From Melioribacteraceae bacterium (lineage in GTDB: Bacteria > Bacteroidota > Ignavibacteria > Ignavibacteriales > Melioribacteraceae): a stretch of DNA of 64,000 nucleotides. The DNA lies in contig JAOADJ010000001.1 in the NCBI GenBank assembly GCA_026417375.1, positions 1-64,000 on the forward strand. The letters run 5' to 3'. A program made the position numbers and the translations under genes. The notes beneath the pieces are model-generated. The model saw only the letters and a list, made by a program, of their open reading frames with translations. It was not told the origin of the DNA and did not search any database. This document shows, piece after piece, positions 52,527 through 61,810 of the stretch. Positions within the stretch are counted from its first letter, which is position 1, and every line of letters starts with the position of its first letter.

Positions 52527-53666
52527 TTACTCTTTATAAATTCTTGGAACACGGGTGTTGATGTTTGTTAAAATTTCATAAGGAATTGTACCAGCCCAAT
52601 TTGCTAATTCTTCAACTGTTATAGAAACATCTTCATCTTTTCCAATTAAAATTACTTCATCACCATTATAAGCTGAATCATTTTCAATATTAACCACAAT
52701 TTGATCCATCGAAATTGTACCGACAACCTGATAACGCTTTTTATTTAAAATTACTTCAGCTTTGTGGGACATACTTCTAAAATATCCATCTCCATAACCA
52801 ACAGGAATTGTAACTGCACGCGTATCATTTGGAGCTTTCCAGGTCATTCCATATCCAACTGTGCTATCTTTCTTAATCACTTTAAAATAAACAACTAACG
52901 ATTTCCATGTTAATGCGGGTTCAACTTTTACTTTTTTAATTATTTCATTAGAGGGATAAACACCATATAAAAGTAATCCTGGGCGGACTAAATCAAAATT
53001 TGCTTCCGGTAATTGTAAAATTGCACCGCTATTTGAAAAATGAAATATTGGTTTCGGTAAAGATTTTTTATCGTAAAATAATATTGATTGGTTAAATCTT
53101 TCTAATTGTATTTTTGAAAATGTTAAATCGCTGTTTTCTGAATTTGCAAAATGTGAATAAACTCCATCTACAATAACATTTTTACACTTTAGGCTTTCTT
53201 CAAAAAATTGTTCTGAATTATAATAATGAACTCCTAACCTTTCCATTCCGGTGTCAATCTTCAAATGAACTTTTGCTTTCGTATTCAACTGTCCTGCAAT
53301 TTCATCAATTTGTTTTAATTTACTGATTGATGATGCCGTTATAATTAAATCATATTTCAAAAAAAGTGGAATTTGATTTCCCCATATTCCTCCTAAAACT
53401 AAAATTGGAATATTAATTCCATTTCTTCGTAAAAGAATCCCCTCTTCTAAAACAGCTACTCCTATATAATCTGCTTTTAATTCTTCCATTAATTTTGCAA
53501 TTCTTACCAAACCATGACCATATGCATTGGCTTTAAGAATTGGCATTATCTTTACATTACCAATTAATTTTTTTATTTCATTAAAATTTTTTCTGATAGT
53601 AGTTAAATCAACTTCTACTCTTGTTGGACGAATTATTTCATCATTGAAAATTGTATCTGAAAACAT
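52527..53666 (-). CDS. alr: Alanine racemase
   Basis: PLP enzyme making D-alanine for peptidoglycan. The Met at 53666 is chosen because family members begin just before RPTRVEVDL; the frame is open to 53720. That gives 379 residues. The PLP Lys is in PILKANAYGHGLVRIA. GVYSHFANSE, GLLLYGVYPS and the active-site Tyr in TWKSLVVYF/SSVGYG-type segment (here STVGYGMTWKAP) follow, with VGTISMDQIVVNI near the end. It is divergent from the reductase/epimerase gene. Confidence 0.94.
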   Translation of the reverse strand: MFSDTIFNDEIIRPTRVEVDLTTIRKNFNEIKKLIGNVKIMPILKANAYGHGLVRIAKLMEELKADYIGVAVLEEGILLRRNGINIPILVLGGIWGNQIPLFLKYDLIITASSISKLKQIDEIAGQLNTKAKVHLKIDTGMERLGVHYYNSEQFFEESLKCKNVIVDGVYSHFANSENSDLTFSKIQLERFNQSILFYDKKSLPKPIFHFSNSGAILQLPEANFDLVRPGLLLYGVYPSNEIIKKVKVEPALTWKSLVVYFKVIKKDSTVGYGMTWKAPNDTRAVTIPVGYGDGYFRSMSHKAEVILNKKRYQVVGTISMDQIVVNIENDSAYNGDEVILIGKDEDVSITVEELANWAGTIPYEILTNINTRVPRIYKE

Positions 53667-53756
53667 TTTTATTTGAACTAATATTTTGTTTCGCAAATAT
53701 AACATTGTTGATACATTCAATAATTAATAATTTTACAATGTAAAAAGAGAATAAAA

Positions 53757-54725
53757 ATGAAAGTTTTATTTATTGGTGGCACTGGAGTAATTAGTAGCGA
53801 ATGTTCTGAACTTTGTATTGATAAAGGAATTGATTTGTATTTATTAAATCGTGGTAAATCAATTCGCAAAGCACCTGATGAAGCTAAATTAATTTACTGT
53901 GATATTCGAAATGATGATTATTCTTTTCTTTCTAAAAATAATTTTGATGTTGTTGTTAGCTGGATAGCTTATACAAAAGAACATGTTGTAAAAGATTATG
54001 AATTTTTTAGAAATAAAATCAAACAGTACATCTTCATAAGCAGCGCCTCTGCATATCACAAACCAATTTTAAAATTACCAATAGATGAAACAACTCCTCT
54101 ACATAATCCTTATTGGGAATATTCAAGAAATAAAATTGATTGTGAAAATTTTTTAATTGAAAAATTTAAAGAGGATAATTTTCCAATTACAATTGTTCGT
54201 CCTTCTCATACGTATGACAGAACAAAAAATCCATTAAAAGAAAATTATCTTCCCTTTTACAGAATGAAAAACAAAAAGGAAATTATTATTCACGATGATG
54301 GGAATACACTCTGGACATTAACACACTCAAAAGATTTTGCTGTTGGCTTTTGTGGTCTTTTGGGTAACAATAATGCAATTGGCGAAGCATATAATATCAC
54401 TTCTGATGAAACATTAACCTGGAATGAAATAGCAAAAATTCTTTCCGATAAAGCAGATCTTGAATTAAAGACAGCTCACATTCCATCAACATTTATTAAA
54501 AAATATGATGATGAATGGGGAGATGGCTTACTTGGAGATAAAGCTCATAGTGTTAAATTTGATAATAAAAAAATTAAAAGTTTAGTTCCCGAATTTAATT
54601 GTAAAATTAAATTTGAAAATGGAGCCGAAGAAATTGTAGAGTGGTTTTCTAAATCAGAAAATCAAATTGTTAATCACCAATTAGATGAATTAATGGATAA
54701 AATCATAAATGATTATAAAAAATAA
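53757..54725 (+). CDS. NAD-dependent epimerase/reductase, extended SDR family
   Basis: 322 residues. The Rossmann start is VLFIGGTGVISSECSE, and the SDR active-site region includes FISSASAYHKP with Ser and Tyr and, later, YWEYSRNKIDCENFL with the YxxxK-like Tyr and Lys. Similar proteins are annotated as sugar epimerases or as RNA-binding cp-type proteins. The substrate is unknown. It overlaps the start of the DUF6174 gene by 17 bases, and the following three genes are closely spaced, so they are one operon. Confidence 0.85.
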   Translation: MKVLFIGGTGVISSECSELCIDKGIDLYLLNRGKSIRKAPDEAKLIYCDIRNDDYSFLSKNNFDVVVSWIAYTKEHVVKDYEFFRNKIKQYIFISSASAYHKPILKLPIDETTPLHNPYWEYSRNKIDCENFLIEKFKEDNFPITIVRPSHTYDRTKNPLKENYLPFYRMKNKKEIIIHDDGNTLWTLTHSKDFAVGFCGLLGNNNAIGEAYNITSDETLTWNEIAKILSDKADLELKTAHIPSTFIKKYDDEWGDGLLGDKAHSVKFDNKKIKSLVPEFNCKIKFENGAEEIVEWFSKSENQIVNHQLDELMDKIINDYKK

Positions 54726-55164
54726 ATTCATAAAAATATTTTTCATTTTCATGGCAGTTGTTAGTTGTGAAGAACAAAATGTTCAACCAACTATTAATAT
54801 CGAAGAAGCATACAACAAATGGAAATCACTTGGTATCAATAGCTATCAAATAAATCAAATAAAAAAATGCTTTTGTGTTGATGCCGGGGTAAAAGTAATA
54901 ATGACAATCAAAAACGAAAACATCATAAATTTAGAAGATTCAACCGGTGTAGTAAAAATTCCAAAAGAAAGATGGCAATATTTTAAAACAATTAATCAAC
55001 TTTTTGAATTAGCAATTGAATACAAAAAAAATCAACCGGCAAATTTTATAATTGAATATGATGATACTTATAAATTTCCAACATATATTTATGTTAATCC
55101 AAGTAACAAAATTGCAGATGACGAATTTGAATTTTCAACATATAATTTAATTCCACAAAGGTAA
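54709..55164 (+). CDS. DUF6174 family lipoprotein
   Basis: 151 residues. A signal peptide ends in a lipobox (AVVSC). The rest matches DUF6174: a WKSLGINSYQINQIKKCFC segment with paired Cys, a beta-rich middle with the central TINQLFELAIEYK helix, YDDTYKFPTYIYVNP, and an acidic ADDEFEF near the end. Function is not known. The start lies inside the end of the SDR gene (17-base overlap), and the next gene starts 3 bases after its stop. Confidence 0.8.
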   Translation: MIIKNKFIKIFFIFMAVVSCEEQNVQPTINIEEAYNKWKSLGINSYQINQIKKCFCVDAGVKVIMTIKNENIINLEDSTGVVKIPKERWQYFKTINQLFELAIEYKKNQPANFIIEYDDTYKFPTYIYVNPSNKIADDEFEFSTYNLIPQR

Positions 55165-55167
55165 ACT

Positions 55168-55791
55168 ATGAATGAACTACAAATATTTGGTTATGTTGCT
55201 TCTGTTTTAGTCGCAATTTCATTAATGATGAGCTCAATAGTAAAACTAAGAATCATAAATTTAATCGGAGCGGCTTGTTTTTCTTTATATGGATTTTTAA
55301 TCGGTGCCTATCCGGTATTTGCGTTAAATGGATTTATTGCTCTCATTGATATTTATTATTTAGTACAAATTTTTGGTGCTAAAGAATATTTCAGAATAAT
55401 TGAAGTACAAACCAATTCAGAATATTTAAATTACTTTTTAAAATTCTATAACGACGATATAAAAAATTTTATTCCTACATTTAATTATACCCCAAATCAA
55501 AACTACCATGCAATGTTTGTTTTAAGAGATACCATTCCGGCTGGATTGGTAATCTCAGAATATCTTGATGATGATGTAATCTATTTAAAATTAGATTATG
55601 CAATTCCCGGTTATCGGGATTTTAAAATGGGTAAATATGTTTTTAATGAAATTTTTAAAACTAAAAAAGTAAAAAAAATTTATTCCGATCCGGGAAACAA
55701 AAAACATCAATACTATTTAAAGAAAATGGGATTTGAAAAATGTATGCTCGATAACAATGAAATTTATTGTATGAATGTGAACAATGCTTAA
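55168..55791 (+). CDS. YgjV-like membrane domain fused to a GNAT-like domain
   Basis: 207 residues. The N-terminal 75 residues are YgjV-like with three hydrophobic helices (IFGYVASVLVAISLMMSSI, IINLIGAACFSLYGFLIGAYPVFALNGFIALIDIYYLV). The C-terminal part (about 85-205) looks like a GNAT acetyltransferase domain: NYHAMFVLRDTIPAGLVI, then YLKLDYAIPGYRDFKMGKYVFNEIF (CoA-binding-like) and KKHQYYLKKMGFEK. So it is probably a membrane-anchored acetyltransferase-like protein. The substrate is unknown. It lies 3 bases after DUF6174 and overlaps the RluA-type gene by 8 bases. Confidence 0.8.
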   Translation: MNELQIFGYVASVLVAISLMMSSIVKLRIINLIGAACFSLYGFLIGAYPVFALNGFIALIDIYYLVQIFGAKEYFRIIEVQTNSEYLNYFLKFYNDDIKNFIPTFNYTPNQNYHAMFVLRDTIPAGLVISEYLDDDVIYLKLDYAIPGYRDFKMGKYVFNEIFKTKKVKKIYSDPGNKKHQYYLKKMGFEKCMLDNNEIYCMNVNNA

Positions 55792-56434
55792 TTATAATTT
55801 TCAAATAATTTATGAAGACTCCAACTTAATAGCTATCAATAAACCAGAAGGTCTTGCTTCAATTCATGATAAAAATGGACAAGAAAAAGATCTACAAACA
55901 TTATTACAAGAAAAATTAAAAATAAAAATATTTGTTCTACACCGACTTGATAAAGAAGTTAGCGGAATTATACTTTATGCAAAAAATTCTTCAACTCATA
56001 AATTTATAAGCAAACAATTCGAAAACAGAAGTATAAATAAAACATATTTAGCACTTGTTCATGGCATAATAAAAGAAAAATCCGGATTAATAAATAAACC
56101 TATTAAAGAATATGGCAGCGGTAGAATGGGTATAAATCAAAATGGGAAAGAAAGCAAAACTTATTATAGATTATTAAAAAATTACTCCAATCATACTCTT
56201 TTAGAATTAAATCCAACCACAGGAAGAAGACATCAACTAAGAGTACATTTATATTCTATTGATCACCCGATTGTCGGAGATCTACGTTATGGCGAGAAAG
56301 ATATTCAAAAAAATTTTCCAAGATTAATGTTACATGCAAAAAGCATTTCATTTAATTTAACCCCAACAAAAAAAATTTTTTTAGAAGCAAATCTCCCAGA
56401 AAATTTCACTACTTTATTAAAATCTTTAGAATAA
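55784..56434 (+). CDS. RluA-family pseudouridine synthase
   Basis: 216 residues. It has the catalytic motif HRLDKEVSGIILYAKN with the essential Asp, followed by KTYLALVHG, TGRRHQLRVHLYSIDHPIVGDLRYG and LMLHAKSISF. It modifies uridines in rRNA or tRNA. An N-terminal S4 domain is lacking, as in short RluA-type enzymes. The target is unclear. The start overlaps the preceding gene by 8 bases, and a strong terminator follows. Confidence 0.93.
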   Translation: MLNYNFQIIYEDSNLIAINKPEGLASIHDKNGQEKDLQTLLQEKLKIKIFVLHRLDKEVSGIILYAKNSSTHKFISKQFENRSINKTYLALVHGIIKEKSGLINKPIKEYGSGRMGINQNGKESKTYYRLLKNYSNHTLLELNPTTGRRHQLRVHLYSIDHPIVGDLRYGEKDIQKNFPRLMLHAKSISFNLTPTKKIFLEANLPENFTTLLKSLE

Positions 56435-56507
56435 TTAAACCATTTTTTTTATTTAAGTGTCATAATATCAAAGATAAAATAACTTACTTTTTCATACATA
56501 CCCCTCG

Positions 56508-56543
56508 AATCCACTCTGGAGAATTTTTCAGAGTGGATTTTTA
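56508..56543 (+). terminator. Terminator after the RluA-type gene
   Basis: Arms AATCCACTCTG and CAGAGTGGATT are followed by TTTTATTTT. It closes the four-gene operon 53757-56434. Confidence 0.9.
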
Positions 56544-56550
56544 TTTTAAA

Positions 56551-56581
56551 AAAAAGAAAGACACCCACTACAGTGTCTTTC
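56551..56581 (-). terminator. Terminator of the outer-membrane barrel gene
   Basis: Arms GAAAGACAC (56556-56564) and GTGTCTTTC (56573-56581) form a stem, followed on the leftward strand by a long T run (A residues at 56548-56555). It serves the leftward gene ending at 56605. Confidence 0.8.
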
Positions 56582-56604
56582 TATTAAGAGATATGTATGA
56601 GAAA

Positions 56605-57141
56605 CTAAAACTTGAAAAAAGCACCAGCTGTTATGTACCCAATTCCATAACCAAGTTCACCAAAAACTCCCCAGTTGTTTCCAACAGCATAACGCGCACC
56701 CGCATGAAAACCATATAAAACACCACCGGCAGATGCAGAAGGAGGTTTGATACCCGCAACAGATTTTCCACTAAAAGAGGAACTTGCAACATTATAACCA
56801 AGTGTTAATCCTGCATAAGCATCTAACTTATTCGTTGGTTCCATGAAATGATATTCACCTCTTGCTCCAATCAATATATAAGTGTAATTATATTCCCAAT
56901 CAAATAATCCTAATTTTTCATTTGATGCTGTAAAACCTACAATTCCACCTACTGAGATTTTTTCGTTATAACCAAATTGAAGACCAACACTAATTGGTGG
57001 AATTGTAGCATCTCCTGTTGCTCCTACAAAACCAAATCCTAACCCCGCATTTAGTACTTTACTAGATTGGTTATAGCCTTGTGCAAAAAAACTTTGTGTA
57101 AAGAAAAATAAAATTGCAAAAACTGTTAGAAATTTTTTCAT
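56605..57141 (-). CDS. Outer-membrane beta-barrel protein
   Basis: 178 residues with a signal peptide (about 1-20, ending SFFAQ). Alternating hydrophobic and polar strands with glycine- and tyrosine-rich turns (SVGLQFGYNEKISVGGIVGF, GARGEYHFM, LGYNVASS, GFHAGARYAVGNNWGVFGELGYGIG) and a final aromatic residue (AFFKF) indicate an eight-stranded OmpA/OmpW-like barrel. The function is not known. It is divergent from the GH3 gene, and the 208-base spacer holds an operator-like dyad. Confidence 0.8.
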   Translation of the reverse strand: MKKFLTVFAILFFFTQSFFAQGYNQSSKVLNAGLGFGFVGATGDATIPPISVGLQFGYNEKISVGGIVGFTASNEKLGLFDWEYNYTYILIGARGEYHFMEPTNKLDAYAGLTLGYNVASSSFSGKSVAGIKPPSASAGGVLYGFHAGARYAVGNNWGVFGELGYGIGYITAGAFFKF

Positions 57142-57249
57142 CTTTTTAACTCCTGAGTTTGTTTGTGTGTGTATTTTAATTTTAACTAAATCAATGCCAA
57201 TATTTTTTTATTATAAAAAAAAGAAATTATAATTATTATTGAATAAGTT

Positions 57250-57267
57250 TGTTGCATATAAGCAACA
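57250..57267. promoter_or_regulatory. Inverted repeat between the barrel and GH3 genes
   Basis: Arms TGTTGC and GCAACA flank ATATAA, near the middle of the 208-base divergent spacer. It could be an operator shared by the two genes. The rest of the spacer (57142-57349) is AT-rich with no other feature I can support. Confidence 0.35.
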
Positions 57268-57349
57268 TCTAATAAAATTATTGTTGTTAAAAAATTACTT
57301 TAAATGAAAAAAATAAATTAATAATCTATTTTAGGAATGAGAATTAAAA

Positions 57350-60300
57350 ATGTGGTTTAAAATGAGAAGAAAATCTTTCCTTGTTCTTTTATTAATTGTT
57401 GCTTCATTTACTCAAATAAATAGTCAAACTCTTGAACAGAAAATTACCGAGTTAATATCAAAAATGACTTTGCAGGAAAAGATAAAGCAACTACATCAAC
57501 AAGGATCCTTTAATACAGAAGACAATCAAAAATTAAATATACCGGGTTTTATAATGGCTGATGGTCCACATGGTGTTCGTAACGGTTTTGCTACTTCATT
57601 TCCTGTTGGAATTGGAATGGCTGCTACCTGGGATAAAGACTTATCTTTTAAGGTTGGTGAAGCAATGGGAAAAGAATTTAGGGGAAAGGGAATTAATCAG
57701 GCACTTGGACCATGTTTAGATTTAACATTAGATCCCAGAAATGGAAGAACTCCAGAAACAACCAGCGAAGATCCTTTTTTAAACGCCGTTATTAATACTG
57801 CAATGGTTAAAGGAATTCAATCAACTCCAACAATTGCAACAATTAAACATTTTTATACTGAATACAGACAAGCCGGAAGAACAACAAATAATTATACTTT
57901 ATCAAACAGAAATATTTTAGAACAACATGCTCTACCCTTTAGAGAAGCAATTCAACTTGGTGGAGCTTTTAGTGTTATGAGTTCTTATAATTCTTTAAAT
58001 GGAAAATTTGCTGCCCGTAACAGTAATTTATTAACAACAATATTGAGAAATAAATGGGGATTTCCTTTTTATGTTGTAAGTGATTGGAATTCTATTTATT
58101 CAAATCCGGAAGAAGCAATTAATGCAGGATGTGATATTGAAATGGGTTCAACTCTTTTTCAAAGTTCTGGTGGATTATTAGAATTAGTTAATACAGGTAA
58201 ATTGACTGAAGCTGCAATTGATAAAGCTGTTCGTCGTGTTTTAAGAACAAAATTTCTTTCTGGATTAATGAATTATTACCCACAAGGTGATCCCGCTGAT
58301 GTTAATAGCAATGCACATCAAAAATTAGTTTTAGAAGCGGGTAAAAAAAGTTTGGTGTTGCTTAAAAATCTGGATAATATTTTACCATTAAATAAAAACT
58401 TAATTAACAAGATTGCTGTAATTGGTCCCAACGCAGCAATAATGCAAACAGATGGAAGTGGTAGCAGTTGGGTAGAACCTTTTTATAAAATTTCACCTAA
58501 AGAAGGAATTGAAAAATATATTGGCTCATCTAAAGTTTTATATGCAAAAGGTTGTGAAATTAGTGGAACAAGTTATTCATCTGATTTAAACAATGCTCTT
58601 AATTATGCTTCTCAAGCCGATGTAGTTATTTTTTTTGGTGGGTTGGATCAAACACAAGAAGGAGAGGGATTTGATCGTGTAAACAATTCAATTGAATTAC
58701 CCGGCAAGCAAAAAGATTTAATCAAATTACTTTCAGGTGTTAATAAAAATTTAATTGTTGTTTTAATTAGTGGAGGAATTTGTACTGTTACACCATTTAT
58801 TGATGATATAAAAGGATTGATTTATGGATTTTATCCTGGTCAGGAAGGAGGAAATGCTATAGCTCAGGTTTTATTTGGTGATTACAATCCAAGTGGAAAA
58901 CTTCCTGTAACTATGCCAACAAATGATTCACAACTTCCAGATAGAATGAGTAATAACTTAGATAATAATTTTGGTGGTGGTTATCGTTGGTTCGATAGAA
59001 AAAATTTCATTCCTCAGTTTCCTTTTGGATTTGGATTAAGTTATACAAACTTTGAGTTGACTAATTTTCAAATTAATCATTCAAACTGGGCATTTTGGGA
59101 CGATGAAATAATAATTTCTGTTGATGTTACAAATAAAGGAAAAATTGCCGGTGAAGAAGTAGTTCAGCTTTATATAACAAAATCTAAAGGTGTTGTTGAA
59201 CATAATCCAAAAGATTTAAAAGGTTTTGAAAAAATATATTTAGAACCAGGTCAATCAAAAAAAGTTACTTTCAATATTACACCCGATTTACTTTATTACT
59301 TCAGACAACAAAGCAACAGTTATGAATTTGAACCGGGTCCACATGTTTTTAAAGTTGGTAATTCCTCATTAAACCTAACTTTTTCTCATACATTAGATAT
59401 CAGACCCAGACCACCGAAACCAGATTTACAAATAGCAAATGTATATACTGTTCCCCGTTATCCTCTTCAGGGTGAAAAGGTAATCTTCTTGGCAACTATT
59501 ATAAACAGAGGAACAGGACCAAGTCCAGCTTCAACTTTTCATGAAGTTTCTTTTAAGATAAATGGTAAAATTGTTAGCCGTTCTGTTGAATTAGCCGATT
59601 CAATTTCAAAAGGTGGAATGGCTTTGGTTTGTGGTAATATCGGCGAAACTATTAATGATAATAATTATTGGATTGCTGATAAACCGGGAACATATATTGT
59701 TGAAATTACCGTAGATGACAAAAATTCAATTTCAGAAATAAATGAAAGCAATAATAAAAGTTTTTACACTCTAAGAGTTTATGAAACTCCCGCTCAAAAT
59801 CTTGCCTACAAAAAGAAAACAGATGCATCTTCAATCGAAGCTTTTGATTATGTAAGTGAATATGCTGTTGATGGAAATTATTCTACCCGTTGGTCATCTC
59901 AGTTTAATGACCCACAATATTTTAAAGTAGATTTAGGAGAATCGAAATATTTTAATGAGATAAAAATATTCTGGGAAACAGCTTATGGTAAAGAATATAT
60001 AATTGAAGTATCAAATGATAATTCAAACTGGAAAAAAATTATTGAACAAAAAAATGGTTTCGGAAACGTTGAAAAATGGATTGTAAATGAAACTGCCCGT
60101 TATATAAGATTAACAGGCATAAAGCGAGGAACAGAATACGGTTATTCGATTTATGAATTTGAAATTTATAATAAAACAATTTCTGAAGTAGAAAATTTAT
60201 TGAATGAATTGCCGGAAAAATTTTCGCTTCAACAAAATTATCCAAATCCTTTTAACCCAACTACCAACATAATTTATACTTTACCTTTTGATAGCGAAGT

Positions 60301-60484
60301 TAAACTTAAAATATTTGATTCAATAGGAAGTGAAGTTGCAACTATTGTAAATGAATTTCAAAAAGCGGGAACATATAATGTTAAACTAAATATCTCGAAT
60401 TATAATTTAGCATCTGGTGTTTATTTTTATCACTTGAAAGCGGGTAATCACATTCAAACAAAGAAAATGATAATTTTAAAATAA
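57350..60484 (+). CDS. T9SS-exported glycoside hydrolase family 3 with CARDB and F5/8-type domains
   Basis: 1044 residues. The signal peptide is about 1-26. A GH3 N-terminal barrel (about 30-320) has IMADGPHGVRNG, ALGPCLDLTLDPRNGRTPETTSEDP, TIKHFYTEYRQAGR and VVSDWNSIYS with the nucleophile Asp245. The GH3 C-terminal domain (about 330-560) and a fibronectin-like domain (about 575-690) follow. Then a CARDB-like domain (about 688-810), an F5/8-type C (discoidin-like) domain (about 815-940, SEYAVDGNYSTRWSSQ), and a T9SS sorting tail (about 950-1044, NYPNPFNPTTN to TKKMIILK). It is probably a cell-surface beta-glucosidase or xylosidase bound to its substrate through the C-terminal domains. The substrate is not readable. 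Confidence 0.94.
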   Translation: MWFKMRRKSFLVLLLIVASFTQINSQTLEQKITELISKMTLQEKIKQLHQQGSFNTEDNQKLNIPGFIMADGPHGVRNGFATSFPVGIGMAATWDKDLSFKVGEAMGKEFRGKGINQALGPCLDLTLDPRNGRTPETTSEDPFLNAVINTAMVKGIQSTPTIATIKHFYTEYRQAGRTTNNYTLSNRNILEQHALPFREAIQLGGAFSVMSSYNSLNGKFAARNSNLLTTILRNKWGFPFYVVSDWNSIYSNPEEAINAGCDIEMGSTLFQSSGGLLELVNTGKLTEAAIDKAVRRVLRTKFLSGLMNYYPQGDPADVNSNAHQKLVLEAGKKSLVLLKNLDNILPLNKNLINKIAVIGPNAAIMQTDGSGSSWVEPFYKISPKEGIEKYIGSSKVLYAKGCEISGTSYSSDLNNALNYASQADVVIFFGGLDQTQEGEGFDRVNNSIELPGKQKDLIKLLSGVNKNLIVVLISGGICTVTPFIDDIKGLIYGFYPGQEGGNAIAQVLFGDYNPSGKLPVTMPTNDSQLPDRMSNNLDNNFGGGYRWFDRKNFIPQFPFGFGLSYTNFELTNFQINHSNWAFWDDEIIISVDVTNKGKIAGEEVVQLYITKSKGVVEHNPKDLKGFEKIYLEPGQSKKVTFNITPDLLYYFRQQSNSYEFEPGPHVFKVGNSSLNLTFSHTLDIRPRPPKPDLQIANVYTVPRYPLQGEKVIFLATIINRGTGPSPASTFHEVSFKINGKIVSRSVELADSISKGGMALVCGNIGETINDNNYWIADKPGTYIVEITVDDKNSISEINESNNKSFYTLRVYETPAQNLAYKKKTDASSIEAFDYVSEYAVDGNYSTRWSSQFNDPQYFKVDLGESKYFNEIKIFWETAYGKEYIIEVSNDNSNWKKIIEQKNGFGNVEKWIVNETARYIRLTGIKRGTEYGYSIYEFEIYNKTISEVENLLNELPEKFSLQQNYPNPFNPTTNIIYTLPFDSEVKLKIFDSIGSEVATIVNEFQKAGTYNVKLNISNYNLASGVYFYHLKAGNHIQTKKMIILK

Positions 60485-60503
60485 ACCTTATCAAGAGGTT
60501 TTT

Positions 60504-61751
60504 ATGAGTGAAACAAAATTTTTATTTGCGTTAATTAAAAGTGACATTTCACCTTCAAACGAAATTGCAAAAGATCTTATTGAAAAATTAATTGAAATTG
60601 GTGGTGAACGATTTAATGAAAACAAAATAACATCACGATTACCATTGTGCTATTTGGTTTTAACTGGTGGCACTGAAAAAAAAATTATTAATATAATTGA
60701 AGAAAGAAAAAAACATTTAAATAATGAACCAGTAATTTTAATAGCTCATCCCGAAAATAATTCATTACCTGCTTCTTTAGAAACATTAGCCTATTTGATT
60801 AATAAAAACATTAATGGTAAAATAATTTACATTGATGAAAATTTATCAATTGAACATTTTCACGAAATAGAAAAATTGATAAAGTATATTTCAATTTATA
60901 ACCAGCTAAATGAAATTAAAGTTGGTTTAATAGGTGAACCTTCTGATTGGCTAATTGCTAGTAATCCTTATCATGAAGAAATAAAAAAACATTGGGGAAT
61001 TAATATTGTTAAAATTGATATTGATGAACTTATTAATCAAATAGAAAATGTTGATGATAAAGAGATAGAAGAAGAAAATTTTTTGCTAACAAAAAAAGCA
61101 ATTGAAACAAAAGAACCATCAAAAAAAGAAATTAAAAATGTAATTAAAGTTTATAATGCTCTTAAAAAAGTAATTCAAAAGTATAGTTTAAATTCTGTTT
61201 CATTAAGATGTTTTGATTTGGTTACTGAATTAAAAACAACCGGATGTTTTGCTCTTTCTAAATTAAACGATGACGGAATTATTGCTGGTTGCGAAGGTGA
61301 TATTGTTTCAACAATTGGTATGATTTGGCTAAATATGATGACAGATCAACTAGTATGGATGGCTAATCCTGCAAAAATTTATGAAAATGAAAACTCTGTT
61401 CTACTTGCGCATTGTACTGTTCCTATTTCAATGACTCAGAATTACAAACTCCGTTCACATTTTGAAAGTAATTTAGGTGTTGGAATTCAGGGAGAAATGT
61501 CGAAAGGAAAAATAACTTTGCTTAGGCTTGGCGGAGCAAACCTTGAAAAAATTTGGACAACAAATGGTGAAATAATTGAATCGTCAAGTGATGAAAATTT
61601 ATGTCGCACACAAGTAAAAGTTAAGCTTCATGGAAGTAAAGTTTCTGAACTTTTGAATAACCCATTAGGTAATCATATTTTAATGGTTAGAGGAAATTTT
61701 GCGAAAGATTTAATTAACTGGTGGGAATTATTTATTTCCAAAATTAATTAA
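60504..61751 (+). CDS. L-fucose/L-arabinose isomerase-like protein
   Basis: 415 residues, cytoplasmic, following the GH3 gene by 19 bases. The C-terminal half matches the L-fucose isomerase C-terminal fold: SLRCFDLVTELKTTGCFALS, GCEGDIVSTIGMIWLNMM with an acidic residue expected at the metal site, LAHCTVPISM and GEMSKGKITLLRLGG. The N-terminal half is a sugar-isomerase Rossmann-like region and is more divergent. Such proteins interconvert aldoses and ketoses; the sugar is not known. It may process sugars released by the GH3 enzyme. A hairpin follows. Confidence 0.75.
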   Translation: MSETKFLFALIKSDISPSNEIAKDLIEKLIEIGGERFNENKITSRLPLCYLVLTGGTEKKIINIIEERKKHLNNEPVILIAHPENNSLPASLETLAYLINKNINGKIIYIDENLSIEHFHEIEKLIKYISIYNQLNEIKVGLIGEPSDWLIASNPYHEEIKKHWGINIVKIDIDELINQIENVDDKEIEEENFLLTKKAIETKEPSKKEIKNVIKVYNALKKVIQKYSLNSVSLRCFDLVTELKTTGCFALSKLNDDGIIAGCEGDIVSTIGMIWLNMMTDQLVWMANPAKIYENENSVLLAHCTVPISMTQNYKLRSHFESNLGVGIQGEMSKGKITLLRLGGANLEKIWTTNGEIIESSSDENLCRTQVKVKLHGSKVSELLNNPLGNHILMVRGNFAKDLINWWELFISKIN

Positions 61752-61753
61752 TC

Positions 61754-61783
61754 CAAAGAGATAGTTGTTTAAGTATCTCTTTG
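61754..61783. terminator. Hairpin between the isomerase-like and propeller genes
   Basis: Arms CAAAGAGATA and TATCTCTTTG form a 10-base stem in the convergent space. No clear T run follows on either strand, so termination activity is uncertain. Confidence 0.5.
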
Positions 61784-61810
61784 AATTAATCACTTAACTG
61801 TTAATAAAAA

